DNA of 11,202 bases from JABDJZ01 sp047619685 (GTDB lineage Bacteria; Bacteroidota; Rhodothermia; Rhodothermales; UBA10348): NCBI GenBank assembly GCA_047619685.1, contig JBLHLC010000079.1:1-11202 (forward strand). Reading direction: 5' to 3'. Positions 1 through 7,281 of this stretch are shown here, piece after piece. The notes beneath the pieces were generated by a model. The model searched no databases. It was not told the DNA's origin and saw nothing but the letters and a program-made list of their open reading frames with translations. The position numbers and the translations under genes are program-made. Numbering within the stretch: the stretch's first letter is position 1; each line of letters starts with the position of its first letter.

Positions 1-327
1 TTCGGCGCCGATGTCACGGACCAAATGGATGACTTTACTCGCGGCTCCCGGACGATCTCGTTTATCGATAGCTACCTGGATGCCGGGATCTCCCCCGCCG
101 ATCTACTGCGCATCCTCACTGTGAATGGCGCCCGGCTCATGGGCTGGGACGAGAACAAGGGCCCGGTGAGCATGGGAAAGCATGCAGACTTGATTGCGGT
201 ATCCGGCAATCCGCTGGACGATCCGAACGTGCTGAAAACGGTGTCGTTTGTTATGAAGCGCGGAGTCGTTTACAAGCGCGACGGCCTGTTCGGATGGACC
301 GTGCCGATGACGCGGACGTACGATTGA
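1..327 (+). CDS. Amidohydrolase family protein, C-terminal end (5' partial)
   Basis: The reading frame is open from base 1 and ends with TGA at 325-327, so 108 C-terminal residues are visible and the gene starts outside the window. The segment LLRILTVNGARLMGW followed by GPVSMGKHADLIAVSGNPLDD is the classic closing part of metal-dependent amidohydrolases of the imidazolonepropionase/prolidase-like group. There the last barrel helix leads into the small beta-sandwich, whose GKxADLI(A/V)xxGNPL signature is obvious here. The final strand is VSFVMKRGVVYKRDG. These enzymes hydrolyse C-N bonds in cyclic amides or peptides; the metal ligands and any signal peptide lie in the missing part, so substrate and location cannot be judged. 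The gene converges on the nucleotidyltransferase with only 36 bp between the stops, and no hairpin terminator is visible there. The family call is firm, the substrate unknown. Confidence 0.88.
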   Translation, partial: FGADVTDQMDDFTRGSRTISFIDSYLDAGISPADLLRILTVNGARLMGWDENKGPVSMGKHADLIAVSGNPLDDPNVLKTVSFVMKRGVVYKRDGLFGWTVPMTRTYD

Positions 328-363
328 ATGGCACGTGAGCTTAGTCCTGACCGACATCCCTAG

Positions 364-837
364 CTACCCGGCATCTTGACCAGAACCGTCCCCACTCGCT
401 CTCAAGACCCTCAGGTCCTCAAGATCTTTCGGGCGGGCAGCAGCCGCCTTGCTGGCTATCAAATCGTCCCGTCCTATAAAGAACACTTCCTGCCGTCCGT
501 AGCGCCCCCTCTTTCTTCGAGGCCAGGCATCATCGAACTGGACCCCCTTGATGGAGGTGAGAACATCAATCCGGTAAGGCGGGACCCCCAGTTGGATGAC
601 TCGGTTTCTGACACGGAATCGCTCTGCTGTAAGCTCCGGCGGTCCGTAGCCGAACGCGCTGAGTGCTGTCATCAACCGGTCCGTATTCACTTCGGATCGC
701 GAGACGAAGAGGTCAAGGTCATCCGTGAAACGCGGGCGCGAGTGGACTGCTACCGCATAACCGCCAACAACGAGGTACTCGACCTCATTCGCGTTCAACA
801 ATTCGAACAGGTCCTCGAAGTCCCTGGACTCGATCAT
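364..837 (-). CDS. MNT/AbiEii-like nucleotidyltransferase (157 aa)
   Basis: The protein has the minimal nucleotidyltransferase fold signature. Residues 23-26 are VVGG, followed by YAVAVHSRPRFTDDLDLFV, in which Asp40 and Asp42 correspond to the paired metal-binding aspartates. A third candidate acidic residue is Asp91 in YRIDVLTS. The C-terminal stretch DDLIASKAAAARPKDLEDL matches the (D)LI..K.A..RP.D..D pattern of DUF6036/AbiEii-type proteins. The length is typical of these single-domain enzymes. Relatives transfer nucleotides to tRNA or partner proteins in toxin-antitoxin and phage-defence modules; the substrate here is unknown. I chose ATG at 837 because GGA lies 7 nt upstream of it; a TTG at 843 would add two residues but lacks a properly spaced Shine-Dalgarno. 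The upstream 65-residue gene overlaps this start by 53 nt in another frame, which implies translational coupling. The fold is secure; the role as toxin, antitoxin or housekeeping enzyme is inference. Confidence 0.85.
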   Translation of the reverse strand: MIESRDFEDLFELLNANEVEYLVVGGYAVAVHSRPRFTDDLDLFVSRSEVNTDRLMTALSAFGYGPPELTAERFRVRNRVIQLGVPPYRIDVLTSIKGVQFDDAWPRRKRGRYGRQEVFFIGRDDLIASKAAAARPKDLEDLRVLRASGDGSGQDAG

Positions 838-982
838 GGTCAATTCCGTTCATCTTTCCCCACGAGCGCCGGATGGCCTGAAGCGCGTCCAGACGCTCCT
901 CTATGGACCGTCCACGCCAGTAGGTCCAGTCGTCAGTCTCCTGGTCGGGATCATTCAGATGGTATTCGCGAACCCTCGGCAT
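785..982 (-). CDS. Small conserved partner protein of the nucleotidyltransferase (65 aa)
   Basis: This is a 65-residue, strongly charged protein. Its core reads YWRGRSIEERLDALQAIRR and it ends GPVRIVERE. Small proteins with an 'RSxEERLxALxxLRR ... R(V/I)(V/I)xRE' layout are often encoded directly before MNT-type nucleotidyltransferases; I recognise this from general knowledge, and the function is not established. ATG at 982 is preferred because the alternative upstream extension to 1063 is low-complexity Arg/Ser/Thr and runs into the truncated kinase junction. The gene overlaps the nucleotidyltransferase by 53 nt on the same strand, so the two are one translational unit. No DNA-binding fold, membrane segment or catalytic motif is evident; helical propensity is high around residues 25-40. 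The position resembles an antitoxin or partner subunit, but which of the pair would be toxic cannot be read from the sequence. The upstream Shine-Dalgarno is weak. Confidence 0.7.
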   Translation of the reverse strand: MPRVREYHLNDPDQETDDWTYWRGRSIEERLDALQAIRRSWGKMNGIDHDRVQGLRGPVRIVERE

Positions 983-1010
983 ACTCGCTGCTACGCTCGG
1001 CCCCGTAGAG

Positions 1011-1044
1011 GGGTCCGATTGCCGCCTTTGCCGAGCTCGGACCC
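1011..1044. promoter_or_regulatory. Inverted repeat upstream of the small-protein/nucleotidyltransferase pair
   Basis: Perfect 8-bp arms GGGTCCGA (1011-1018) and TCGGACCC (1037-1044) are separated by 18 bp. The repeat lies 28 bp before the ATG of the 65-residue gene and just past the kinase-fragment stop. There is no T-run on either strand, so it does not look like an intrinsic terminator. Its position would suit an operator for autoregulation of a toxin-antitoxin-type operon, but this is inference from location and symmetry alone. Confidence 0.35.
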
Positions 1045-1059
1045 TCGTCGCTGTCCTTG

Positions 1060-1551
1060 TCACCGTCGCTGCATGCCCACCCCTTGCGAGGTGAGCATCA
1101 CGTTGGCGCTCTTGATATCCCGGTGGACGGTGTCCTTGGCGTGGGCCTCCTTGAGGGCTTCGGCGATATGGCCCGCTATGTTGACCGCTTCGTTCAGCTT
1201 CAGCTGGCCTTTGCGGACGTAGTCGTGCAGCGTCTCTCCTTCGATGTACTCCATCGCGATGAAGAGTCGCTTTTCGGTCTGGCCCTCGACTGGCTTACCG
1301 TCCGGTGTGAGCGGCACGGCTTCGTCCACCTGGTAGACGTGGCAAACGTTCGGGTGGGACATGGAGGCCGCGGCCTGGGCCTCACGGAAGAACCGGACCC
1401 GGTCTTCTGACGAAGCGAGCGCGGCGGCCGGCAGCACCTTCAGCGCCACCTTCCGGTTAGGCTTGGTGTCGGTGGCCAGAAAGACCACACCCATGCCGCC
1501 CCGGCCGAGCTCGGAGTCGATGGCGAAGTGGGAGAGGTGGAGGCCTGTCAT
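1060..1551 (-). pseudogene. Truncated Hanks-type Ser/Thr protein kinase (N-lobe plus catalytic loop only)
   Basis: The 163-residue frame starts exactly like its two complete neighbours (MTGLHLSHFAIDSELGRGG). It keeps the Gly-rich loop (residues 15-24), the VALK lysine at 38, the alpha-C glutamate in FFREAQ, and the catalytic loop HRDIKSAN. After MLTSQGV homology ends abruptly and five unrelated residues (GMQRR) lead to a stop. The DFG motif, activation segment, rest of the C-lobe, membrane helix and propeller, about 720 residues, are absent, so phosphotransfer is not expected. On the DNA, homology ends near 1077, at the edge of a 37-bp stretch identical in all three kinase copies. The next gene downstream is the nucleotidyltransferase cassette, which suggests the deletion or insertion occurred there. 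The 189 bp upstream (1552-1740) contain no gene or clear hairpin, and no copy of the TCGTAAAT box found before the other two kinases. If translated, the product would be a soluble incomplete kinase domain. Confidence 0.88.
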
Positions 1552-1740
1552 TTGGGGCGCGAACGTTGGAAAGAGCGGGGGGACTCACGCCACGCGAGCA
1601 TTCGCCGGTGGGCCCACTCCGTCTCGCCGATGGAGGTAGCAGTGTGCATTAACGCTCCGTCGTCATGGCATGCAAAGTCGGAGGGTCCCATCGAACACGC
1701 GCCTCAGTGCAGACGCTTCCTCCGTGTCGCAACCACCGGG

Positions 1741-4398
1741 TCAGTGGTTCTCCAATTCGCTGAGCCAGTTGACCAACACATGCACGGCGGCGCCGGCGCT
1801 TGCGGTCGTGTCGGCCTGGGCCTGTGTCTCGATCTGGTCAGCGACGATCGCTCGCTCCCCGTCCCCGTAGACTTCGAAGTATGGAACGACCGGGCCGAGC
1901 AGCGCCACCTCGGCCCCACTCACAGAACCTCCCGCGTATGGCACCTTCAGGCGTCGCACAAATCCTTGATTCGACACGTAGAGCACGAAGCGACCGTCCC
2001 TGGTCCAACGCGGATACTCGCGAACTCCCGTACTCATGTTGAGCGACGTCCCGGACCCGTCCAGCGCCTCGACGATCACCTCGTCATCCTGTTGAAAGGC
2101 CACCCAGTCGCCGTCGGGCGAGAATCTGGGATCCTTGATGACGTTGTTCTGCGCGGTCCTCTCGACGGTGGTGCGCTCTCCGGTTCTCACGTCCTGAATA
2201 CGCAGGATCCCCGCGGTGTCACTCGCCCGGGCAACGTATGCCAGGCGCGATCCGTCGGATGTGATATCGAGGTACCTGTTTTCCGAGCGACCAATCGACA
2301 GCCGTCGTTCCCGGCCGGTTCCGTCTGCGGCACGAACCATCACACTGGTCGCCAGTCCGGTCATTGCGGCATCCAGATAGGCGATCGAATCTCCACCGGC
2401 CGTCCAGGCTGGATAATTGACCGCGCTGTATCCAACCAATTGCCGTAGACCGCCCGACTCGAAATTCAAGACCCAGAGGGAGCGCTGGTCCCCGGTACCG
2501 CCACTCCCGCCTCGTCTGATGAATGCCAACTCGGTTTGGTCGGGACTCAATCGGAATTCCGAGTAGTATCCGCGCGGGATAGGCAACGGCTCCCTGAACT
2601 CCGGAAAGGTAAGGATGGCCGGAATGGAGCTGACTGCCCCGGTATCCACCTTCGGGCCCGATTCGGAGTAGACCAACGTTCCATTGCGGGAGACCGTGTA
2701 CAGATTGACAAACGATACATTCGCGACCGAACGACGGGGTCCCGTCAATTCCAATCGGTCCAGGTCAAACGGAACGACGACCACTCCTTCGCCGCTGACG
2801 AAACCGACCAGATGTCCCGATGGGAGATAGTGCACACGATAGGCCGAAAAATCGATGGTTGCCTTGATCACACCACTCTCAAGGTCCATGAACCGGAGCC
2901 GCCTCGGTCGATCGGTGATTTCGAGCGTCGCCATGACCGTCCTTCCATCCGGCAGCAGACTGGGCCAATCGAAATCGTTTTCGCCCGCAAGACTGTCTCG
3001 GCGGGAGATCTGCACACGTTCGCCCCGGGACTCGGAATACTTGAATATCTGCTGTTTGTCCTCGTAGATGATCCAATCATCCGGACCCCAGATGGCGCGG
3101 GGATTGCCTTCGGTGGTCCGGAGTACCGTAAGCGCGGTTCCACCATCGATCGATAGGCGGTCCACCGAGACGGACATCGTCATCAACAGCTCTTTTCCAT
3201 CGGCTGAAAACTCGACGCCGAGTGCGTTTTCCGAGCCCTGAATCGGTCGTTCTTCACCCGTCGTGAGGTCGGCCACGTACACGCGATCGGTGCCATAGGC
3301 CAACTTCGTACCGTCCGCGGACAGGTTCATGAAGGTCGGAACCTCCGACGATCCGAGCAGATGCGTCAAGCGGAGCGTCGGCGCCTGGACTCTTGCTGGT
3401 TGTGACGGCCAGAACATCCAGACCAGCCCCACAATCGATGCACCGACGAGTACGCCTGCGAGTAGCCGCCGCCACCCGTCCGCAGACGATTTTGCCCGGG
3501 ACTTGACCGCCGCCGCATCCATCCTTGATCTGCTCGAGCCTCCGTGGGCCAGATCGATCCCCCGGAGATCGACCAACAAGTCATCCGTGGACTGATACCG
3601 CCTCGCGGCATCCTTCGCCAGAAGCTTGCCGACAATGCGCTCCAGCTCCATCGGAACGCCCGTGCGAATTGTAGTCAGCGGTTCCGGCGGCTCGTTCAGA
3701 ATGCCGTAGAGGATCGCCTGCTCGTAGTCCCCAGCAAACGGCAGGCGTCCCGCGATCATTTCGTAGAGCACTGTTCCGAGCGAGTACAGGTCGCTTCGCC
3801 CATCCACTTCTTCTCCGCGGGCCTGCTCGGGGCTCATGTATGCCACGGTCCCGAGGGTCGAGCCCATGCGCGTGAGCATCGTGGACTGGTTGGTCTTGGC
3901 CAGCCCGAAGTCCAGCACCTTGGCCACCCCTTGCGAGGTGAGCATCACGTTGGCGCTCTTAATGTCCCGGTGGACGATGTCCTTCGCGTGGGCCTCCTTG
4001 AGCGCCTCAGCGATCTGGCCGGCTATGGTGACCGCCTCGCTCAACTTGAGCGGACCCTTGCGCACGTAGTCGTGGAGCGTCTCTCCTTCGATGTACTCCA
4101 TCGCGATGAAGAGACGCTTTTCCGTCTGGCCCTCGACGGGTTTGCCATCCGGTGTGAGCGGTACGGCTTCGTCCACCTGGTAGACGTGGCAGACGTTGGG
4201 GTGCGACATGGAGGCCGCGGCCTGGGCCTCGCGAAAGAACCTGGCCCGGTCTTCTTCTGAGGCCAGCGCCGCCGCCGGCAGCACCTTGAGCGCCACCTTG
4301 CGGTTCAACTTGGTGTCAGTGGCCAGAAAGACCACACCCATCCCGCCCCGGCCGAGCTCGGCTTCGACGGCGTAGTGGGAAAGGTGGAGACCGGTCAT
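1741..4398 (-). CDS. Membrane Ser/Thr protein kinase with C-terminal TolB/PD40-type propeller (885 aa)
   Basis: The order of parts is kinase, membrane helix, propeller. A complete Hanks kinase spans about residues 8-275: Gly-rich loop LGRGGMGVVF at 15-24, ATP-binding Lys38, Glu57 in FFREAQ, catalytic HRDIKSAN at 143-150 with Asp145, DFG at 163-165, and YMSPEQ at 187-192. A basic Ser/Arg linker follows, then a hydrophobic helix near 312-330 (LLAGVLVGASIVGLVWMFW). The remaining 550 residues carry PD40-like repeats such as LSADGTKLAYG, LSPDQTELAFI, ITSDGSRLAYV and FSPDGDWVAF, which form a TolB-like beta-propeller expected outside the membrane. It should phosphorylate cytosolic Ser/Thr targets in response to something bound by the propeller; ligand and substrates are unknown. 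The ATG at 4398 lacks a Shine-Dalgarno, but its N-terminus matches both paralogues. It lies 85 bp downstream of the sister kinase and has its own promoter-like element. The family call is certain. Confidence 0.95.
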   Translation of the reverse strand: MTGLHLSHYAVEAELGRGGMGVVFLATDTKLNRKVALKVLPAAALASEEDRARFFREAQAAASMSHPNVCHVYQVDEAVPLTPDGKPVEGQTEKRLFIAMEYIEGETLHDYVRKGPLKLSEAVTIAGQIAEALKEAHAKDIVHRDIKSANVMLTSQGVAKVLDFGLAKTNQSTMLTRMGSTLGTVAYMSPEQARGEEVDGRSDLYSLGTVLYEMIAGRLPFAGDYEQAILYGILNEPPEPLTTIRTGVPMELERIVGKLLAKDAARRYQSTDDLLVDLRGIDLAHGGSSRSRMDAAAVKSRAKSSADGWRRLLAGVLVGASIVGLVWMFWPSQPARVQAPTLRLTHLLGSSEVPTFMNLSADGTKLAYGTDRVYVADLTTGEERPIQGSENALGVEFSADGKELLMTMSVSVDRLSIDGGTALTVLRTTEGNPRAIWGPDDWIIYEDKQQIFKYSESRGERVQISRRDSLAGENDFDWPSLLPDGRTVMATLEITDRPRRLRFMDLESGVIKATIDFSAYRVHYLPSGHLVGFVSGEGVVVVPFDLDRLELTGPRRSVANVSFVNLYTVSRNGTLVYSESGPKVDTGAVSSIPAILTFPEFREPLPIPRGYYSEFRLSPDQTELAFIRRGGSGGTGDQRSLWVLNFESGGLRQLVGYSAVNYPAWTAGGDSIAYLDAAMTGLATSVMVRAADGTGRERRLSIGRSENRYLDITSDGSRLAYVARASDTAGILRIQDVRTGERTTVERTAQNNVIKDPRFSPDGDWVAFQQDDEVIVEALDGSGTSLNMSTGVREYPRWTRDGRFVLYVSNQGFVRRLKVPYAGGSVSGAEVALLGPVVPYFEVYGDGERAIVADQIETQAQADTTASAGAAVHVLVNWLSELENH

Positions 4399-4406
4399 GG
4401 GGTATT

Positions 4407-4436
4407 GATTTACGACGCGGGACCCCGCGTTAGCAA
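4407..4436 (-). promoter_or_regulatory. Candidate promoter with inverted repeat in its spacer, upstream of the 885-aa kinase
   Basis: On the minus strand TTGCTA, 18 bp and TAAATC precede the kinase ATG by only 8 nt. The spacer contains a perfect inverted repeat at 4415-4430, with arms ACGCGGG and CCCGCGT around two bases. The outer pattern TTGC..AACGC..GTCGTAAAT is also present before the 891-aa kinase. The -35/-10 resemblance is modest. If the boxes are right, the transcript starts almost at the ATG, in keeping with the missing Shine-Dalgarno. The repeat could alternatively be a weak terminator or attenuator after the upstream kinase, but no T-run follows. Confidence 0.4.
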
Positions 4437-4483
4437 CTATGCTTCACTCCAGAAGGAGACAAGGGCGGACCACGCGCAGCTGG

Positions 4484-7159
4484 CTACCTACCGTCGAGCC
4501 GCCGCTCCAACTCTAGGTCATAGTTCCGCCACCACTGGATGACGTCGTAATTTTCCCGCTTCTCCGAGAACGAGAGTTCCGTGGTGAGCAGAACCACGCG
4601 ACCGTCGGGTCCCACCGAGTAGAACACGTTCCCAGCGGCGCGGAGCACGAATTCCTTCTGTCCCCTGACCGTGAATCCCCCCCTCGTGGTGACCGGAATT
4701 CGGTATAACTCGTCGTCGTCGAGGTAATACAGGTAGTCGCCCTCGGGGGACCACCGCACGTCCGCAGCATCGACCAGGATCTCCTCGCGCGCCTTCGATA
4801 TCACGTCTTGAGCGATGATCCTGCTGGACGTTCCGGTACGATTGACATACGCGACCCAGCGACCGTCCGGCGAAACGGCGGGCGCGAAATTCGACCCCGA
4901 TTGACCGGGGAGTTCGCGGAATGAGGGCGAATCGGGGTTCAGGGTTCCGATTCGCAAGTCCGCATCCTCGGATCGCCGGAATGCGACAACTGCTCCCCTC
5001 TGTGATTCGCCTCCAAAGACTATCCTGCTTGCGGGAGCCGAAAGCGTATCGGGCACCCCGGATCCCAGGACGGGATATTGGATTAGTACCTGCTCGTTCT
5101 CTCCCGTCTCCACTGTCGCGACGAAAGCGCGATTGTCGGCCGTCCACAGCGGCGCCGCGATGTCCATATCGGGGGAGTGCTGCGCGGACGCCCCGCTGGC
5201 GAGTTCGACTCGGACGATATGGGAAGATTCCAGGCGGTTTGAACGTGCCACAAGCAGGACGCTCTGTCCGTCCGGGGAAATGCTCGGATCGAAGAACTGC
5301 AGGTCGCGGGAATCCTCAAGGGACACCCGGCGAACCTGAGCCGTACGCGTTTCGACCACCAAAACCTGGCTCGTCCGTGCAGCCGATCGGGGGGTCATGA
5401 GCAGATCCCCGCCGTCCGTCGCCTGGAAGTGCGCGAACTGCATGGTTTTGACAACCGGAACCGGTGCCGACGTGAAGCGCCGCGTGCCGGGGTCGAATCG
5501 GCGCGCCACCAGCGGTCCGAGATCGTCCGTGAGCTGGTACACGACGATGCCGCTCCCGATACCCTGCGGGTTAATGATCCCTGGATCGCCGACCGTCCCT
5601 TTTCCCGAATCGAGATCGATGGCCAGGAAATGTGGATCGTTATCGATGGTTCCTACCCGCTGCAAATTGGCCAACTGGACTCGCGTACCGCGGACCACGG
5701 GTCCCGGGTGGACCCCATATTCCCCGAACGTCGAATCGGGCTCATAGAGCAGGCTTGACTCTCCTGAGGTGAGGTCAACTCGCGCGACACTCGCTTGCAT
5801 GTTCGTATTAAGGAGGTGGTCTTTGTCCTCCCAGTAGGGAAACCAGCCAGGGGGACCGACCACCCTCGGAGCGCCGGCCGGTATGTCGACGACGAGCGTC
5901 TCTTGGGAACCCAGTCTCGAATAGGTCAGCCGGTCTCCGGATGGCGAAAACCAAGGGTGTTTGCCGCCCTCGGTGCGCCCTATGCGACTTACCACGCCGG
6001 TTCGGACGTGATAGAGGAATAGGCCTGTCCACCCGGTCGTATCTGCTCCGGCGAAGGCGATGTACTCCTTGGTTGGGGACAGGGCGGGACTCATGATGCC
6101 CCGCACGCCTTCGATGTGGAGCGTGAGTTTTTCCACTTGCCGGACCGGGCCGCTCCCCTGAAAAAGAGTCGAGACGCCCCAACCGACGGCGAGAGCGACC
6201 GCGATAATGGCCGGCAATCTCCAACCCCGAATAGGCAGGCCGACTGTCCTGTCCGGCACCCCAAGGATGCCGGTCGCAGCCGCCATCGAGCGCTGCGTCA
6301 TACCGCTACCGGATAGGTCCAGACTCTTCAGATCCACCGTTAGGTCCGCCGCTGTCTGGTAGCGGTAGTCAGCCTCCTTGCTGAGCAGTTTGTTGGCGAT
6401 GCGCTCCAACTCCATCGGGACGCCGGTCCGGACGGCCGTCAGAGGCTCAGGTGTCTCATTCAGGATTCCGTACAACACGGCCTGCTCGTAGTCCCCCGCA
6501 AACGGTAGCCGTCCTGCGATCATTTCGTAGAGCACTGTTCCGAGCGAGTACAGGTCGCTTCGCCCGTCCACCTCTTCTCCGCGGGCCTGCTCGGGGCTCA
6601 TGTAGGCCACGGTGCCCAGCGTGCTTCCCATCCGGGTCAGCATCGTGGACTGGTTGGTCTTGGCCAGCCCGAAGTCCACCACCTTCGCCACCCCTTGCGA
6701 GGTGAGCATCACGTTGGCGCTCTTGATGTCCCGATGGACGATATCCTTGGCGTGGGCCTCCTTGAGGGCTTCGGCGATCTGGCCGGCGATGGTGACCGCC
6801 TCCTGAAGCTTCAGCGGCCCTTTCTTGACGTAGTCATGCAGCGTCTGACCCGCGATGTACTCCATCGCGATGAAGAGGCGGGGCTCGGCTCCGGGCTGGG
6901 GGTCCTTTCCGGGTTCAACCGGTACTGCTTCGTCCACCTGATAGACATGGCAGGCGTTGGGGTGCGAAATCGAAGCCGCGGACTGGGCCTCGCGGAAGAA
7001 GCGAGCTCGGTCGTCTTCGCTGGAAAGCGCAGAAGCTGGCAGCACCTTTAGCGCCACCTTCCGGTTCAGCTTGGTGTCGGTGGCCAGAAAGACCACACCC
7101 ATGCCACCCCGACCGAGCTCGGATTCGATGGCGTAGTGGGAGAGGTGGAGACCGGTCAT
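4484..7159 (-). CDS. Membrane Ser/Thr protein kinase with C-terminal WD40/PD40-type propeller (891 aa)
   Basis: This is the first complete copy of the kinase array. Residues 8-275 form the Hanks kinase: Gly-rich loop at 15-24, Lys38, Glu57, catalytic HRDIKSAN at 142-149 with Asp144, DFG at 162-164, and YMSPEQ at 186-191. From about residue 40 of the activation segment to RLPFAGDYEQA it is almost identical to the 885-aa copy. The loop at 81-93 (VEPGKDPQPGAEP) differs from the LTPDGKPVEGQTEK version in the other two copies. One membrane helix is predicted near 315-333 (LPAIIAVALAVGWGVSTLF). The extracytoplasmic part has propeller-like strands, for example FSPSGDRLTYS, ISPDGQSVLLV, VSPDGRWVAYV and WSPEGDYLYYL, but little obvious similarity to the sister protein. 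The likely role is a transmembrane sensor kinase with unknown stimulus and targets. No Shine-Dalgarno precedes ATG 7159; the start is fixed by agreement with the paralogues. Confidence 0.95.
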   Translation of the reverse strand: MTGLHLSHYAIESELGRGGMGVVFLATDTKLNRKVALKVLPASALSSEDDRARFFREAQSAASISHPNACHVYQVDEAVPVEPGKDPQPGAEPRLFIAMEYIAGQTLHDYVKKGPLKLQEAVTIAGQIAEALKEAHAKDIVHRDIKSANVMLTSQGVAKVVDFGLAKTNQSTMLTRMGSTLGTVAYMSPEQARGEEVDGRSDLYSLGTVLYEMIAGRLPFAGDYEQAVLYGILNETPEPLTAVRTGVPMELERIANKLLSKEADYRYQTAADLTVDLKSLDLSGSGMTQRSMAAATGILGVPDRTVGLPIRGWRLPAIIAVALAVGWGVSTLFQGSGPVRQVEKLTLHIEGVRGIMSPALSPTKEYIAFAGADTTGWTGLFLYHVRTGVVSRIGRTEGGKHPWFSPSGDRLTYSRLGSQETLVVDIPAGAPRVVGPPGWFPYWEDKDHLLNTNMQASVARVDLTSGESSLLYEPDSTFGEYGVHPGPVVRGTRVQLANLQRVGTIDNDPHFLAIDLDSGKGTVGDPGIINPQGIGSGIVVYQLTDDLGPLVARRFDPGTRRFTSAPVPVVKTMQFAHFQATDGGDLLMTPRSAARTSQVLVVETRTAQVRRVSLEDSRDLQFFDPSISPDGQSVLLVARSNRLESSHIVRVELASGASAQHSPDMDIAAPLWTADNRAFVATVETGENEQVLIQYPVLGSGVPDTLSAPASRIVFGGESQRGAVVAFRRSEDADLRIGTLNPDSPSFRELPGQSGSNFAPAVSPDGRWVAYVNRTGTSSRIIAQDVISKAREEILVDAADVRWSPEGDYLYYLDDDELYRIPVTTRGGFTVRGQKEFVLRAAGNVFYSVGPDGRVVLLTTELSFSEKRENYDVIQWWRNYDLELERRLDGR

Positions 7160-7181
7160 GTGGAGTCGGATGAGATGGACT

Positions 7182-7210
7182 CATTTACGACCGAAAGTGC
7201 GTTCGGGCAA
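7182..7210 (-). promoter_or_regulatory. Candidate promoter of the 891-aa kinase gene
   Basis: On the minus strand TTGCCC, 17 bp and TAAATG lie 22 nt before the ATG. The segment shares TTGC, AACGC and GTCGTAAAT in the same order with the region before the 885-aa kinase, although the spacer palindrome of that copy is not preserved. Conservation between paralogous upstream regions supports function. The match to a vegetative promoter consensus is moderate, and the element could be inherited from the duplication without being functional. A short repeat, ATGAG and CTCAT around 7170-7184, sits between it and the start. Confidence 0.35.
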
Positions 7211-7281
7211 GCTGGCCGGGAACGGTGAAACCCCCGAGCCGAGACGGAGAAGCGAGTCGGAGCCCCTAACGGCGAAAACAG

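Larger units (their letters stand above)
1077..7159 (-). repeat. Tandem array of three paralogous kinase genes
   Basis: Three copies of the same 5' coding segment lie head to tail: 1077-1551, about 3570-4398 and about 6330-7159. A 37-bp block is identical in all three (1077-1113, 3924-3960, 6688-6724). A 50-bp block is identical in the two complete copies (3752-3801 and 6516-6565). Similarity covers roughly the first 280 codons and then drops away, so the repeat is the kinase domain and not the sensor part. This is seen directly in the sequence; recent duplication or ongoing gene conversion is the inferred cause. Confidence 0.85.

Noticed and set aside
328..363. Intrinsic terminator between the convergent amidohydrolase and nucleotidyltransferase
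   Set aside because: The 36 bp contain no convincing hairpin or T-run on either strand.
376..1008. Plus-strand open frame of 210 codons over the nucleotidyltransferase cassette
   Set aside because: It is antisense to the clear MNT motifs and has no family signature or Shine-Dalgarno.
1627..1680. Promoter-like TTGCAT-17 bp-TTAATG on the minus strand before the kinase fragment
   Set aside because: It lies about 100 bp from the ATG, lacks the TCGTAAAT box shared by the other two kinases, and is no better than chance in such a region.
1528..2448. Long plus-strand open frame of 306 codons
   Set aside because: It lies antisense to the upstream part of the kinase fragment and the propeller of the 885-aa kinase. 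Its translation is Arg/His/Gly-rich with no recognisable domain; it is a GC-rich shadow frame.
3544..4260. Plus-strand open frame of 238 codons opposite the kinase domain
   Set aside because: The opposite strand has the complete conserved kinase motifs; similar shadow frames recur opposite the other two copies (1057-1410, 6695-7051), as expected from paralogous DNA.
4518..5147. Minus-strand open frame of 209 codons inside the 891-aa kinase
   Set aside because: It is out of frame within a well-supported propeller domain, with arginine-rich low-complexity translation.
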